DNA of 64,000 bases. Source: Catellatospora tritici (GTDB taxonomy: Bacteria; Actinomycetota; Actinomycetes; Mycobacteriales; Micromonosporaceae). A program made the position numbers and the translations under genes. Positions 1 to 8,434 of this stretch are shown here, piece after piece. Position 1 is the first letter of the stretch. Every line of letters starts with the position of its first letter. The notes beneath the pieces were generated by a model. That model was not told where the DNA came from. It saw only the letters and a list, made by a program, of their open reading frames with translations, and ran no database searches. The DNA is taken from NCBI RefSeq assembly GCF_019083965.1, contig NZ_JAHRCY010000015.1:124001-188000 (forward strand), given 5' to 3'.

Positions 1-130
1 GCAGCAGCAGGCCCGGCACGGTGCCGAAGGCACCGGTGGCCAGCGAGCCGAGGGCGTACCCGGCGCGCACGCCCCCGGACAGCGGCCGCGCGGGGGCGCT
101 GACCTGGGACGGGGAGGGGGACACGGTCAT
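1..130 (-). CDS. MFS / GPH-type sugar transporter, N-terminal fragment (runs off window)
   Basis: Only the first 43 codons are present; the gene reads leftward out of the window from an ATG at 130. After a short Ser/Pro/Ala-rich cytoplasmic leader comes GYALGSLATGAFGTVPGLLL, which closely resembles the first transmembrane helix of glycoside-pentoside-hexuronide:cation symporters and related MFS permeases. It is divergent from ribA, with about 218 bp between the two starts. The substrate cannot be told from this fragment. Confidence 0.55.
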   Translation of the reverse strand, partial: MTVSPSPSQVSAPARPLSGGVRAGYALGSLATGAFGTVPGLLL

Positions 131-348
131 GGTGGCGGATGGTACGCGGCCCGGGTCACACCCAGAAGGGCCCGCCGCGAGACTTATTCGCCTTTTCACG
201 AAGGTCAGCGCCGGGTGGGCTACGCGGCACAGGTCACAACAGCACGCCGCCGGATGCGGGAATGCGACACGCCACTTGATCCTTCAACAATCATGAACCG
301 GACCGCGACTTCAGCGGCCCGGCCCGGACAGCACTGGAGCTGGTGACC

Positions 349-969
349 ATGACCGAACAGCTGGGCATCCGTACGCAGGTGACCGTGCCGCTGCGCTTCG
401 CCGACGGCTACGCCGTGGACGCGCGGGTCTTCACCTTCACCGGGCTCGGTGACGGCAAGGAGCACATCGCGCTCGGGCTCGGCGACCACCGGGGCGCGGC
501 GACACCGCTGGTGCGCGCCCACTCGGAGTGCATGACCGGCGACGTCTTCGGCTCCGCCCGGTGCGACTGCGGACCCCAGCTGCGCGAGGCCGTCCAGCGC
601 ATCGCCGAGCGCGGCGGCTACCTGCTCTACCTGCGTCAGGAGGGCCGGGGCATCGGCCTGTACGCCAAGCTCGACGCGTACGCCCTACAGGACACCGGCC
701 TGGACACGTACGCCGCGAACCGGGCCCTGGGCTTCGGCGACGACGAGCGCGACTACACCGCCGCCGCCCAGATGCTGACCGCCCTGGGCGTGTCCCGCGT
801 CGACCTGCTCACCAACAACCCGGACAAGCCCAGCCAGCTGCGCGACCACGGCATCGACATCGCCGACGTGGTCCCGACCGGCGTGCACGCCGCCCCGGAC
901 AACCTCAACTACCTGCTCGCCAAGGTCAACCACACCCACCACACCCTCACCCTCCCCATCCCCGCCTGA
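349..969 (+). CDS. ribA: GTP cyclohydrolase II (RibA)
   Basis: Catalyses the first committed step of riboflavin synthesis: GTP to 2,5-diamino-6-ribosylamino-pyrimidinone phosphate, formate and pyrophosphate, in the cytoplasm. The 206-aa protein has the family's zinc cysteines (C61, C72, C74 in the ECMTGDVFGSARCDC stretch), the RQEGRGIGLYAK active-site segment, and the TNNPDK motif near the C terminus. Its length matches stand-alone GCH2 rather than the RibB-RibA fusion common in actinobacteria, so it may be a second copy or belong to a secondary pathway. ATG at 349 is preferred over GTG at 343 because GGAG (336-339) is 9 nt from the ATG but only 3 nt from the GTG. No other riboflavin gene and no recognisable FMN riboswitch lies nearby. 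Confidence 0.93.
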   Translation: MTEQLGIRTQVTVPLRFADGYAVDARVFTFTGLGDGKEHIALGLGDHRGAATPLVRAHSECMTGDVFGSARCDCGPQLREAVQRIAERGGYLLYLRQEGRGIGLYAKLDAYALQDTGLDTYAANRALGFGDDERDYTAAAQMLTALGVSRVDLLTNNPDKPSQLRDHGIDIADVVPTGVHAAPDNLNYLLAKVNHTHHTLTLPIPA

Positions 970-1448
970 CCGCACCGCATCCGGCCGCCCTCGCCCCGGG
1001 CCGCCGCGCCGGGCCGCGCCGCGCCCTGCCGCGCCGCGCCGCGTGCCGCCGCGTTGCGTCGCCAAGATCGCTGCCTGCGGGCAATTCTCGGGCTACAGGG
1101 GCAGGAAATGACCGCAGGCATCGATCTTCGGACCGAGGAACGCCGCTTGGGGACGGAACGTGGGTGTGGCGCTTGACGCGTGCAGGTAAATGACCGGAGA
1201 TAGCGATCTTGGCCGACATCGCCCGCAGATGATCGGCATCTGTGGCCAGAAAGCGGGTTTCGGCCCCTGGGCCGCGCAGGAGAATGACCGGAAGTAGCGA
1301 TCTTGGGGGCCGTCCCCGGCGATGATCGGTGTCTGCGGTCAAATCGTCGGCTTACAGCCGAGGAAGTGACCGCAGACGCCGATCATCGGCCTCGTGAAGA
1401 TCGAGTCGAGGCCGGAACGAGCCGGCGGCGTGAAGGGCGCGGAAGTAC
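970..1448. repeat. Gene-free stretch with a cluster of family C stem-loop repeats
   Basis: No convincing gene is present. The stretch holds several related inverted repeats. At 1064-1083/1109-1128 there are 20-nt arms with two mismatches and a 25-nt loop. At 1191-1210 there is a solo right arm. At 1228-1248/1285-1304 there is an imperfect pair. At 1320-1341/1367-1388 there are 22-nt arms with one mismatch. Right arms share TGACCGN(5-6)GCGATCTT or ...GATCATC, and left arms are the reverse complement. The block at 1003-1050 is low-complexity GCC/GCG sequence. Related copies lie at 8118-8266. Confidence 0.75.
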
Positions 1449-1474
1449 GGGCCGGGAGCCGAAGCTCTCGGCCC
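1449..1474 (-). terminator. Hairpin terminator of the mannosidase operon
   Basis: GGGCCGGGAGC and GCTCTCGGCCC form an 11-bp stem with one wobble. On the minus-strand transcript the loop is TTCG, a classic stable tetraloop. It lies 40 nt downstream of the last small reading frame of the operon. There is no T tract, as is usual for actinobacterial terminators. Confidence 0.6.
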
Positions 1475-1514
1475 GTTGTCCTGAGCCGGCGTCATGGCCC
1501 ATGCCGAGCAGCGG

Positions 1515-1613
1515 CTATTCGGCGCGGACGTGGTCCAGGTCGAAGGAGCCGGGGCCGGTGCCGAGCAGCAGAACGAGCGCCCCGGCGGCAGCCGCCAGGA
1601 TCCTTCGGTTCAT
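1515..1613 (-). CDS. Possible 32-aa signal-peptide-like small protein
   Basis: A 33-codon frame starts at an ATG at 1613 with a well-placed AAGGAG seven nt upstream. The product begins MNRRILAAAAGALVLLLGTG and then continues for only about 12 residues (ending VRAE). The first 20 residues look like a signal peptide or a single membrane helix. It starts 31 nt after the beta-mannosidase stop codon, on the same strand and before a hairpin, so it would be the last gene of the operon. It may be a real membrane micropeptide or the stump of a secreted or lipoprotein gene that has lost its body. No family is recognised. Confidence 0.4.
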   Translation of the reverse strand: MNRRILAAAAGALVLLLGTGPGSFDLDHVRAE

Positions 1614-1644
1614 GCGCGTGCTCCTTGGGAGGGGTGTGGAGGGG

Positions 1645-4101
1645 TCAGGCGCGCGTGATGTCGTTGACGCACCGCAGCACCGGCCGGGCGGCCAGGGCTG
1701 ACGGGTCGCCGAGCTCGGCGCCGGTCACCGTGAACGTCGTCGACTCCCCCGGCAGCAGGGTGACCAGGGCCTGGTCCACCTGAGCGGCCGGGTCGAGCCG
1801 GTCGGGGAAGAGCACGAGGTCGCGCAGGATCGTCCCGGCCGTGACGGTCACCTCGTACGCGATGACGGCCGGGCCGGAGACGACCGGCTCGACCTTCGCC
1901 TCGAACCGGGCCGCCGGGTAGTCGATCTCGTGGTCCTCGGCGAAGAACCACAGCGCGCTCTCGTCCCCGGCGACCGCCCGCACCAATTCGCCCGTACGGT
2001 CGCCGCAGGTCGCGACGTCCGGGGGCAGTTGCACGGTGACCGCCGAGCGGGGAGGCACGTCCAGCGTGACCTCGGTGCGGGCCAGGACGTCGCCGCCCAG
2101 GCCGTGCCGGGTCACCACGGCCGGTGCGAACCAGGGCTGGTCGGTGTCGTTGACCGCGACCAGGGCCGGGCCGTCCGGCCGGGGCTGGATGGTGAGCAGG
2201 TGGGGTGCGAACGACCGGCGCAGCGCGTGCCAGAGGGGTTTGCGCCGCCCGTCGCCGTCGACGGCCGCCCAGGACGTGACCGGCCAGCAGTCGTTGAGCT
2301 GCCAGACGATCGCGCCCATGTTGTGCGGGGTGTGCGAGCGGAAGTGCTCCAGCGCCAGGCTGATCGCGCGGGCCTGGTTGAGCTGGGTCAGGTAGTGCCA
2401 GTCGGCGAAGTCGACCGGCAGCGGCAGGTGCGCGTCCAGGCCCCGGCGCAGTTTGAGGTCGCCGTCGGTCGCCTTCTGGTGGTGCCGCATGCCGGGTGAG
2501 TCGGCGGCCAGCGGCTCGTCGTGCAGCGCCCGGCGCAGGGTGGCGTACGCGGGCGGGGCCTGGAACCCGAACTCGGCCACGAACCGGGGCACGCTGTCGC
2601 GGTAGTGGGTGTAGTCGATCCGGTTCCACACCTCCCACAGGTGGGTGGTGCCGTGGTCGGGGTCGTTGGGGTGCCGGTCGGCGCGGCCCGACCAGGGGCT
2701 GCCCGGCCAGTACGGCCGGGTGGGGTCGAGTTCGGCCACGATGGACGGCAGCAGCCCGTGGTAGTAGCCGGCACCCCAGCTGCGCCCCTGCAACCGCTCC
2801 GGCCAGCCCCAGTCGGCGAAGCCCCAGATGTTCTCGTTGTTGCCGGTCCAGGTCACCAGGCTGGGGTGCGAGGCCAGCCGCACCACCTGTTCGCGCGCCT
2901 CGGCCGCCACCTCGGCCGCGAACGGCTCCTCCTCCGGGTACGCCGCGCACGCGAACAGGAAGTCCTGCCCGACCATGAGCCCCAGCTCGTCGGCGAGCTC
3001 GTAGAAGTCCTCCGACTCGTACCGGCCGCCGCCCCAGACCCGCAGGTAGTTGACGTTCGCGGCGCACGCCTGGGCGAACCGCTCGGCCAGCCGCTCGCGG
3101 GTGATCCGGGTGACGAAGGTGTCGTCGGGGATCCAGTTGACGCCCTTGACGTAGACCGGTCGCTCGTTGACCACCACCGTGTACGGCGTGCCGTGCTCGT
3201 CAGGGGTGGTGTCCAGCCGTACCGTGCGGAACCCGACCCGGCGCTCCCACCGGCCCAGCTCGCGGCCGCCGCCGGTGGCCAGGACCGCCCGCAGCGGGTA
3301 GAGCGGCTGCTCGCCGTAGCCGCGCGGCCACCAGCGCCGCACGTCGGGCACCTCGATGTGCAGCACGGTGCTCATCTGCCCGGCGGCAAGGCCGCCGCTT
3401 ACCCTGACACCGCCGATCTCGGCGGTGACGGTCAGCGCCTCGGCCGAGGCCCGTTCCACCTCGACGTGCAGCTCGACCCGGCCGGTGGTGCCCTCGACGG
3501 TGACCAGCGGGCGGACCTGCGCCAGGCGCGCCGTGGACCAGCTGTGCAGCCCGATCGGCTGCCAGATCCCAGCCGTGACCAGGGTCGGGCCCCAGTCCCA
3601 GCCGAAGTTGCAGGCCATCTTCCGGATCAGGTTGTACGGCTCGTCGTACGCCCCCGGCCGGGTGCCGACCTGCCGCGCCATCGCGGCCGTGTAGTCGTAC
3701 GCGGAATCGAAGGTGATCTTCAGGTCGTTGTGCCCGTGGTTGAGCACCGAGCGCAGGTCGAACCGGTAGCTCCGGTGCATGTTCGCGGTCCGACCCAGCT
3801 CGACGCCGTTGACCTCGATCGTGGCCACCGTGTCGAGTCCGGCGCAGACCAGGTCGATCCGGTCGTCGCCCGGACCGGCCCACTCGAAGCCGGTCCGGTA
3901 CTCCCACCGGGTGCGCCCGATCCACCCGAGCCGGCTCTCGTTGTCGTCGAGGTACGGGTCCTCGATCAGCCCGGCCGCGAGCAGGTCGGTGTGCACGCAG
4001 CCCGGCACGCTCGCGGGCACCTCGGTGACCCGCACCGGGGTGTCCCGGGCGGACACGGTCCAGCCCTGGTGCAGCCGGACCATGCTGCTTGCTGTCGCCA
4101 T
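1645..4101 (-). CDS. Beta-mannosidase, glycoside hydrolase family 2
   Basis: Predicted to remove terminal beta-D-mannose from (probably imported) manno-oligosaccharides. The 818-aa protein has the GH2 order: jelly-roll domain (about 1-190), immunoglobulin-like domain (about 200-300), then a TIM barrel. The acid/base glutamate is E423 in the TGNNENIWG motif and the nucleophile is E510 in FVAEFGF, as in clan GH-A mannosidases. There is no signal peptide, so it is cytoplasmic. The ATG at 4101 shares its A with the TGA of the upstream permease (TGATG), implying translational coupling. It is fourth in an operon after the binding protein and two permeases, which suggests the importer carries mannosides. 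A beta-galactosidase/glucuronidase-type GH2 enzyme is less likely, given the length and the NEN motif. Confidence 0.9.
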   Translation of the reverse strand: MATASSMVRLHQGWTVSARDTPVRVTEVPASVPGCVHTDLLAAGLIEDPYLDDNESRLGWIGRTRWEYRTGFEWAGPGDDRIDLVCAGLDTVATIEVNGVELGRTANMHRSYRFDLRSVLNHGHNDLKITFDSAYDYTAAMARQVGTRPGAYDEPYNLIRKMACNFGWDWGPTLVTAGIWQPIGLHSWSTARLAQVRPLVTVEGTTGRVELHVEVERASAEALTVTAEIGGVRVSGGLAAGQMSTVLHIEVPDVRRWWPRGYGEQPLYPLRAVLATGGGRELGRWERRVGFRTVRLDTTPDEHGTPYTVVVNERPVYVKGVNWIPDDTFVTRITRERLAERFAQACAANVNYLRVWGGGRYESEDFYELADELGLMVGQDFLFACAAYPEEEPFAAEVAAEAREQVVRLASHPSLVTWTGNNENIWGFADWGWPERLQGRSWGAGYYHGLLPSIVAELDPTRPYWPGSPWSGRADRHPNDPDHGTTHLWEVWNRIDYTHYRDSVPRFVAEFGFQAPPAYATLRRALHDEPLAADSPGMRHHQKATDGDLKLRRGLDAHLPLPVDFADWHYLTQLNQARAISLALEHFRSHTPHNMGAIVWQLNDCWPVTSWAAVDGDGRRKPLWHALRRSFAPHLLTIQPRPDGPALVAVNDTDQPWFAPAVVTRHGLGGDVLARTEVTLDVPPRSAVTVQLPPDVATCGDRTGELVRAVAGDESALWFFAEDHEIDYPAARFEAKVEPVVSGPAVIAYEVTVTAGTILRDLVLFPDRLDPAAQVDQALVTLLPGESTTFTVTGAELGDPSALAARPVLRCVNDITRA

Positions 4102-5039
4102 CACGATTTGACCGCACCCTCCATGATGCCGCGGACGATCTGCCTGCCCCCGACTGCCAACATCAGAATCAACGGCACGGTGGCCACCAGCGCACCGGCC
4201 AGCACCCGGCGGTAGAGCACATAGTTGCCGCTGGCCAGGTCGAACAGGGCCACCATCGAGGTGGGGTAGTCGGAGCCGCCGAGGGTGATCAGCGGCCACT
4301 GGAAGTCGTTCCAGGTGCCGACGAAGGTGAGCAGGCCCAGCACGGCCAGTGCGGGCCGGATCGCGGGCAGCACGATGCTCCAGTAGACGCGCATGGTGGT
4401 GGCGCCGTCGACGCGGCCGGACTCGATCAGCTCGTCGGGCACCGCGCCGATGATGAACTGCCGCATGTAGAACACGCCGAACGCGCTGACCAGGCCGGGC
4501 ACGATGACCGCGAGCAGGCTGCCGTTCCAGCCGCCCTCGCCCTGGCCGGGCAGCTTGCCCATCAGGATGTAGAGCGCGACCACGCCGAGCTGGTTGGGCA
4601 CGGTCAGGGTGAGGATGACGATCAGCATCAGCACCCTGCTGCCCCGGAACCGCAGCTTGGCGAAGGCGAATCCAGCCACCGAGCAGAAGAACAGGATCGA
4701 CACCGTCACCAGGGTGGACACGATCACGCTGTTGAGCAGCGACTCGGCGAAGTAGACGTCCTCGAGCGTGAACACCTCGGTCAGGTTGGTGCCGAGGTTG
4801 TCGCCGGGCAGGAACTTCGGCGGGATGTCGGCCAGCGCGGCGTCGGTGCTGGTGGCGATGACGAACATCCAGTAGATGGGGTACGCCGACACCAGGAAGA
4901 ACACGGTGAGCAGGACGTACGTCCAGGCGCCCGCGGGGGTGTCCTGCGGGGCGCGGCCCAGCTGGGAGGGCTTGGTCCGGCGCACCCGCGCGGGTGGGAC
5001 CGGCTGCGCGGTGTGCTGCCGGTCGACGGTCGTGGTCAC
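4101..5039 (-). CDS. Carbohydrate ABC transporter permease (MalG type)
   Basis: A 312-aa inner-membrane protein of the CUT1 sugar importer class. It begins with a Pro/Arg-rich cytoplasmic tail and then shows about six helices, beginning at YVLLTVFFLVSAYPIYWMF. The EAA loop that contacts the ATPase is around ELIESGRVDGATTMRVYW. The start is GTG at 5039, which overlaps the preceding permease stop by 4 nt (GTGA) and has GGAGGAGG upstream. The ATPase (usually an MsiK-type shared subunit encoded elsewhere in actinobacteria) is not in this operon. Confidence 0.92.
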   Translation of the reverse strand: MTTTVDRQHTAQPVPPARVRRTKPSQLGRAPQDTPAGAWTYVLLTVFFLVSAYPIYWMFVIATSTDAALADIPPKFLPGDNLGTNLTEVFTLEDVYFAESLLNSVIVSTLVTVSILFFCSVAGFAFAKLRFRGSRVLMLIVILTLTVPNQLGVVALYILMGKLPGQGEGGWNGSLLAVIVPGLVSAFGVFYMRQFIIGAVPDELIESGRVDGATTMRVYWSIVLPAIRPALAVLGLLTFVGTWNDFQWPLITLGGSDYPTSMVALFDLASGNYVLYRRVLAGALVATVPLILMLAVGGRQIVRGIMEGAVKS

Positions 5040-5968
5040 CGACGTCCTCCTCCGAGCCGGTTCGCCACCAGGGCGTTGAGCCCGGCGACGAGGATGATGA
5101 TCAGGAACAGGGCCCAGGACATCGCCGCGGCGTAGCCCAGGTTGAGGTTCTTCCAGCCGACCTTGTAGATGAGCTGGGCGATGGTCTGCCACTCGCCGTT
5201 GGAGCCGCCGGTGGCGGCCGCCGGGTTGGCCTCGAACAGCATCGGCTCGGTGAACAGCTGCAGCCCGCCGATGGTGGACAGCACCACCGTGAAGATCACG
5301 ACCGGCAGGATCATCGGTACGGTGACCCGCCACAGCTGCTTCCACGCGCTCGCGCCGTCCAGCGCCGAGGCCTCGTAGATGTCCCGCGGGATGGTCTGCA
5401 TCGCCGACAGGTAGAGCAGCGCGTTGTAGCCGATCCACTTCCAGTTGACCATCGTGGCGATGGCGATCCAGGACTGCGCCTTCCCGGCCCGCCAGTCCAG
5501 CGGGTCACTCGGGTCGTTCAGCCCGATCAGCGACAGCACCCAGTTGGCCACGCCACTGTTCTTGGAGAAGATCACCAGGAAGACCAACGTGGACGCGGTG
5601 AGCGGCGTGATGTACGGCAGCAGCATGCTCACCCGGAACCAGATCTTGCCCTTGAGCTTGCGGTTCAGCAGGTGCGCGAGGCACACGGCGGCGAACAGCT
5701 GCGGCACCGTGGACAGCACGAAGATGCCGAACGTGTTGAACAGCGCGTTCCAGAAGTCCTCGTCGCCGGTCAGGCGCTCGAAGTTGGCCAACCCGGCCCA
5801 GCCGTCCTGGGCCGGGTCGTCCAGGCGCCACGTGCGCAGGGCCACGATCCCGTTGAAGATCAGCGGGAACAGCCCGAACACGGCGAAGAGGATGAAGAAC
5901 GGAGCGACGAGGACGTACGGCATCTGCCGCACGTCGAAGCGGTGCAGCCGGTGCGATAGCCCGCGCAC
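5036..5968 (-). CDS. Carbohydrate ABC transporter permease (MalF type)
   Basis: A 310-aa multi-spanning partner permease of the CUT1 importer. The first helix is in YVLVAPFFILFAVFGLFPLI. The EAA loop is near DIYEASALDGASAWKQLW, with the conserved EAS...DGA...W pattern. It starts at GTG 5968 behind GGAGG with a 5-nt gap. It is followed by the MalG-type permease with a 4-nt overlap and preceded by the lipoprotein gene about 106 bp upstream. Confidence 0.92.
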   Translation of the reverse strand: MRGLSHRLHRFDVRQMPYVLVAPFFILFAVFGLFPLIFNGIVALRTWRLDDPAQDGWAGLANFERLTGDEDFWNALFNTFGIFVLSTVPQLFAAVCLAHLLNRKLKGKIWFRVSMLLPYITPLTASTLVFLVIFSKNSGVANWVLSLIGLNDPSDPLDWRAGKAQSWIAIATMVNWKWIGYNALLYLSAMQTIPRDIYEASALDGASAWKQLWRVTVPMILPVVIFTVVLSTIGGLQLFTEPMLFEANPAAATGGSNGEWQTIAQLIYKVGWKNLNLGYAAAMSWALFLIIILVAGLNALVANRLGGGRR

Positions 5969-6074
5969 GATTACCTCCAGTTAACCGAGATCGGTCGATA
6001 TGATGCGGTCGCGGGCGAAGGGGTGGACGCCGTAGGGAGACGCCCACCCCTTCAGATCCCCACTGCAACGCGGG

Positions 6075-7349
6075 TCAGGCCTTGGCCGCCTTGTCCGCTT
6101 CCTTGAGCGCCTGCGCCCAGGCGTCCGCGGACTTGGTCGTGCCCGCCTGCACGGAGTTGATGACGTTCTCGACCGCGACCCGGGTCGGGCCGTTCTTCTT
6201 GCCCAGGTACTGCGGGGTCAGACCCTCGGCGGTCTTGCTGAAGATCTGGCCGACCGGGGCGTCGCTGAAGAACGGGTTCTTGAAGTCGGCGATCGCCGGG
6301 TCCTTGTAGAGGGCCGGCTGGGAGGGCAGGTTGCCGACCTTCTTGAAGATCTCGATCTGCTGCTCGGGCTGGATCAGCCACTCCAGCAGCTCGTACGCCT
6401 CGGCGGTGTGCTTGCCGGACTTCGGGATGGTCAGGAACGAGCCGCCCCAGTTACCGCCGCCGCCCGGGATCGCGGCCACGTCCCACTTGCCGGAGGTGTC
6501 CGGCGCGGTGTTCTTGATGTGGCCCTGCATCCAGGCCGGGCAGGCCAGCACCGCGAAGTCGCCCTTGACGAAGCCCGCGTTCCACTCCGGCGACCAGGCC
6601 GCCAGGTTCGCCGACAGGCCCGCGTCGATGGCCTTCATGGTGGTGTCGAAGGCGACCTTGGGGCCGCCGTCCATCTTCAGGGTCTCCTGCTCGTCGTAGA
6701 AGCCCACCGGCTGCTGGCCCAGGACCGGGTTGAACAGGTTGGTGGCGTTGTCGAGGAACTTCTTCTTCGACTTGGCGGTGTAGCCCTGGCCGACCTTGAT
6801 GAACTCGTCCCAGGTGGGCCACAGCGCCGAGACCTCGTCGCGCTCGGTGGGCAGGCCCGCCGCCTTGAACAGGTCGGTGCGGTAGCACATGGCCAGGCCG
6901 CCGACGTCGGTGCCGAGGCCGATCTGGGTCTTGCCGTCGGCCGACAGGGACTGCTTCCACTTCCAGGGCAGGTACTTGTCCTGGTACTTGCCCGCGCCCT
7001 TGTCCAGCAGGTTCACGAACTTGTCAGCCTGGCTGCGGAAGCTGACGATGAAGCCCTCGTCGATGGCGGCGATGTCGGCCGCGCCGGAGCCGGCGATCAG
7101 CTTCTTCTGCAGGTCCTCGTGCTGCGCGTTGTATTCGCCCGAGTTGAGGACGATCTTCACGTTCGGGTGTGCCGATTCGTACTTGGCCTTGAGCTCGTCG
7201 AGGCCAAAGTCGCCCCAGAAGGCGATCTTCAGCTCGACCGTGCCGCCGGGCTTCTCGGGGTCGTCCCCGCCCTTGCACCCGGCGAGGACCACGGCGCCGA
7301 CGGCAAGGACTGCGGTGACTGTGGCCCAACGGGACCTGGTCAGTCGCAT
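6075..7349 (-). CDS. Sugar ABC transporter substrate-binding lipoprotein
   Basis: A 424-aa extracellular solute-binding protein (family 1, CUT1 class) that captures an oligosaccharide and delivers it to the two downstream permeases. Residues 1-25 form a lipoprotein signal peptide ending in the lipobox VLAGC (C25). The mature part begins with a Gly/Asp-rich linker and then the fold opening LKIAFWGDFGLDELKAKYE typical of these binding proteins. The ATG at 7349 has GGAGGA six nt upstream; longer upstream frames lack this. It is the first gene of the mannoside operon. The beta-mannosidase at the operon end suggests mannoside ligands, which is inference. Confidence 0.92.
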   Translation of the reverse strand: MRLTRSRWATVTAVLAVGAVVLAGCKGGDDPEKPGGTVELKIAFWGDFGLDELKAKYESAHPNVKIVLNSGEYNAQHEDLQKKLIAGSGAADIAAIDEGFIVSFRSQADKFVNLLDKGAGKYQDKYLPWKWKQSLSADGKTQIGLGTDVGGLAMCYRTDLFKAAGLPTERDEVSALWPTWDEFIKVGQGYTAKSKKKFLDNATNLFNPVLGQQPVGFYDEQETLKMDGGPKVAFDTTMKAIDAGLSANLAAWSPEWNAGFVKGDFAVLACPAWMQGHIKNTAPDTSGKWDVAAIPGGGGNWGGSFLTIPKSGKHTAEAYELLEWLIQPEQQIEIFKKVGNLPSQPALYKDPAIADFKNPFFSDAPVGQIFSKTAEGLTPQYLGKKNGPTRVAVENVINSVQAGTTKSADAWAQALKEADKAAKA

Positions 7350-7366
7350 GGCATCCTCCGTACCAT

Positions 7367-7380
7367 TTGGAGCGCTCCCA
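7367..7380. promoter_or_regulatory. CebR/LacI-type operator
   Basis: The 14-nt sequence TTGGAGCGCTCCCA differs at one base from the perfect palindrome TGGGAGCGCTCCCA, the consensus recalled for CebR and related LacI-family sugar repressors of Streptomyces. It lies 18 nt before the binding-protein start codon and about 30 nt downstream of the predicted transcription start, a typical roadblock position. The cognate LacI gene is not in the window. Confidence 0.65.
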
Positions 7381-7419
7381 TATATAGCGAAGCGTCTACT
7401 GAACCGGATAAGTGGCCCT

Positions 7420-7448
7420 ACGCTACGAGCGCCGCGTTCATGTGTCAA
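7420..7448 (-). promoter_or_regulatory. SigA-type promoter of the mannoside operon
   Basis: On the minus strand a perfect TTGACA (7443-7448) is followed after exactly 17 nt by TAGCGT (7420-7425), which keeps the essential TANNNT. The predicted start is near 7413, giving a leader of about 63 nt that contains the CebR-like operator. Confidence 0.55.
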
Positions 7449-7611
7449 CCGTGAGTCTTCGCCGTGACAGTTCTGTGACGTGGCGCATGAAAACCGATTA
7501 AGCTATATTTATGATCATTGATTTATGACGGTAAAAGTTGGTCGTGAACACGCTCTCCGTAGGGCATGATCGTCGGGTGGTGTGCGGCGACGAGAAGAGG
7601 TGAAACGGACC

Positions 7612-8040
7612 GTGGCACAGGATTTGATGATCAGTGAGCATGTGGTCATTCCGGCCGGAGAGCTGCGGGAACGCTTCTCGCGCAGTTCCGGGCCGGGTGG
7701 ACAGGGGGTCAACACGGCCGACAGTCGGGTGGAGCTTTCATACGATGTGGAGCGCTCCCAGGCACTGCCGGAACCGTTGCGTCAGCGCGCGCTGGCGCAG
7801 CTCGCCAACCGGCTCGTCGACGGCGTGCTGACGATCGCCGCCAGCGAGCACCGCGCGCAGCTCGCCAACCGCGAAGCCGCCCGCGCCCGGCTGGCCGCCC
7901 TGCTGCGTACGGCGATCGCCCCGCCGCCACCGGCCCGCCGCCCGACCCGGATCAGCAAGGGCGCCCAGGCCCGCCGCCTGGAGTCCAAGCGTCACCGCTC
8001 GGCCATCAAGCAGAACCGCCGCTCCGGCTACAGCGACTGA
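7612..8040 (+). CDS. arfB: ArfB/YaeJ-like ribosome rescue peptidyl-tRNA hydrolase
   Basis: A 142-aa protein with only the catalytic release-factor domain. The GGQ motif that hydrolyses peptidyl-tRNA is at residues 29-31 (SSGPGGQGVN). A long Pro/Arg/Lys-rich C-terminal tail follows (KGAQARRLESKRHRSAIKQ), the part that in ArfB enters the empty mRNA channel of stalled ribosomes. There is no codon-recognition domain, which separates it from RF1/RF2. GTG at 7612 is chosen for its upstream AGAGG; ATG at 7627 is the alternative. A 13-nt exact copy of the neighbouring CebR-like operator lies inside the gene at 7748-7760. Confidence 0.88.
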   Translation: MAQDLMISEHVVIPAGELRERFSRSSGPGGQGVNTADSRVELSYDVERSQALPEPLRQRALAQLANRLVDGVLTIAASEHRAQLANREAARARLAALLRTAIAPPPPARRPTRISKGAQARRLESKRHRSAIKQNRRSGYSD

Positions 8041-8434
8041 CCCACCAGCCGCGGCAACAGCAACCGACTCACTGGCCGCCCGCCCGTCGACCGCCCGCCG
8101 GGGCCGGAGGGCGGGAGGATGATCGCTGATGGCGGTCAAAATGTGGGCTGGGGGCGCAGGTTTTGACCGAAAGCGGCGATCATCATCGGGGAGATCGGCG
8201 TCAGTGGTCAGAATGCGGAGAAGTGGGCCATGGCCATGCACGGAAATGACCGCTCGTAGCGATCTTCGAAGCAGCCGTCCCAACATCCGAGCCGCCGGAC
8301 AGGCATCCGCCATCATGGATACACCGAAACGTTCCGCAGACCGCGATCTTGCCCCAGAACGCGCTCCGAGTGAAACCCCGCCCCCACGCATCGCGCCCAC
8401 CGGCCGATGAATCGACGGGATTGGACAGTCAGGG
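8041..8434. repeat. Gene-free stretch with family C stem-loop repeats
   Basis: No gene is seen. Two inverted repeats belong to the same family as those at 1064-1388. One is at 8118-8141/8161-8184: 24-nt arms beginning GATGATCGC, ending GGTCAAAA, with several mismatches and a 19-nt loop. The other is at 8193-8210/8247-8266, the right arm being TGACCGCTCGTAGCGATCTT. A partial arm, GACCGCGATCTTG, is near 8341-8353. Confidence 0.7.

Noticed and set aside
131..348. FMN riboswitch before ribA
   Set aside because: The conserved RFN helices and AGGAU-type core could not be found. Only a normal ribosome site precedes the start.
1064..1388. CRISPR array
   Set aside because: The repeats here are inverted, imperfect and irregularly spaced. 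There are no uniform direct repeats with unique spacers, and no cas genes.
2521..4215. Long open frame on the plus strand opposite the beta-mannosidase gene
   Set aside because: It is a shadow created by GC-rich codon bias. The translation is low-complexity (V/G/R/H/P-rich) with no domain, while the minus strand has full GH2 motifs. Similar shadows opposite citrate synthase, RecD2, GGDEF-EAL and NicO genes were dropped for the same reason.
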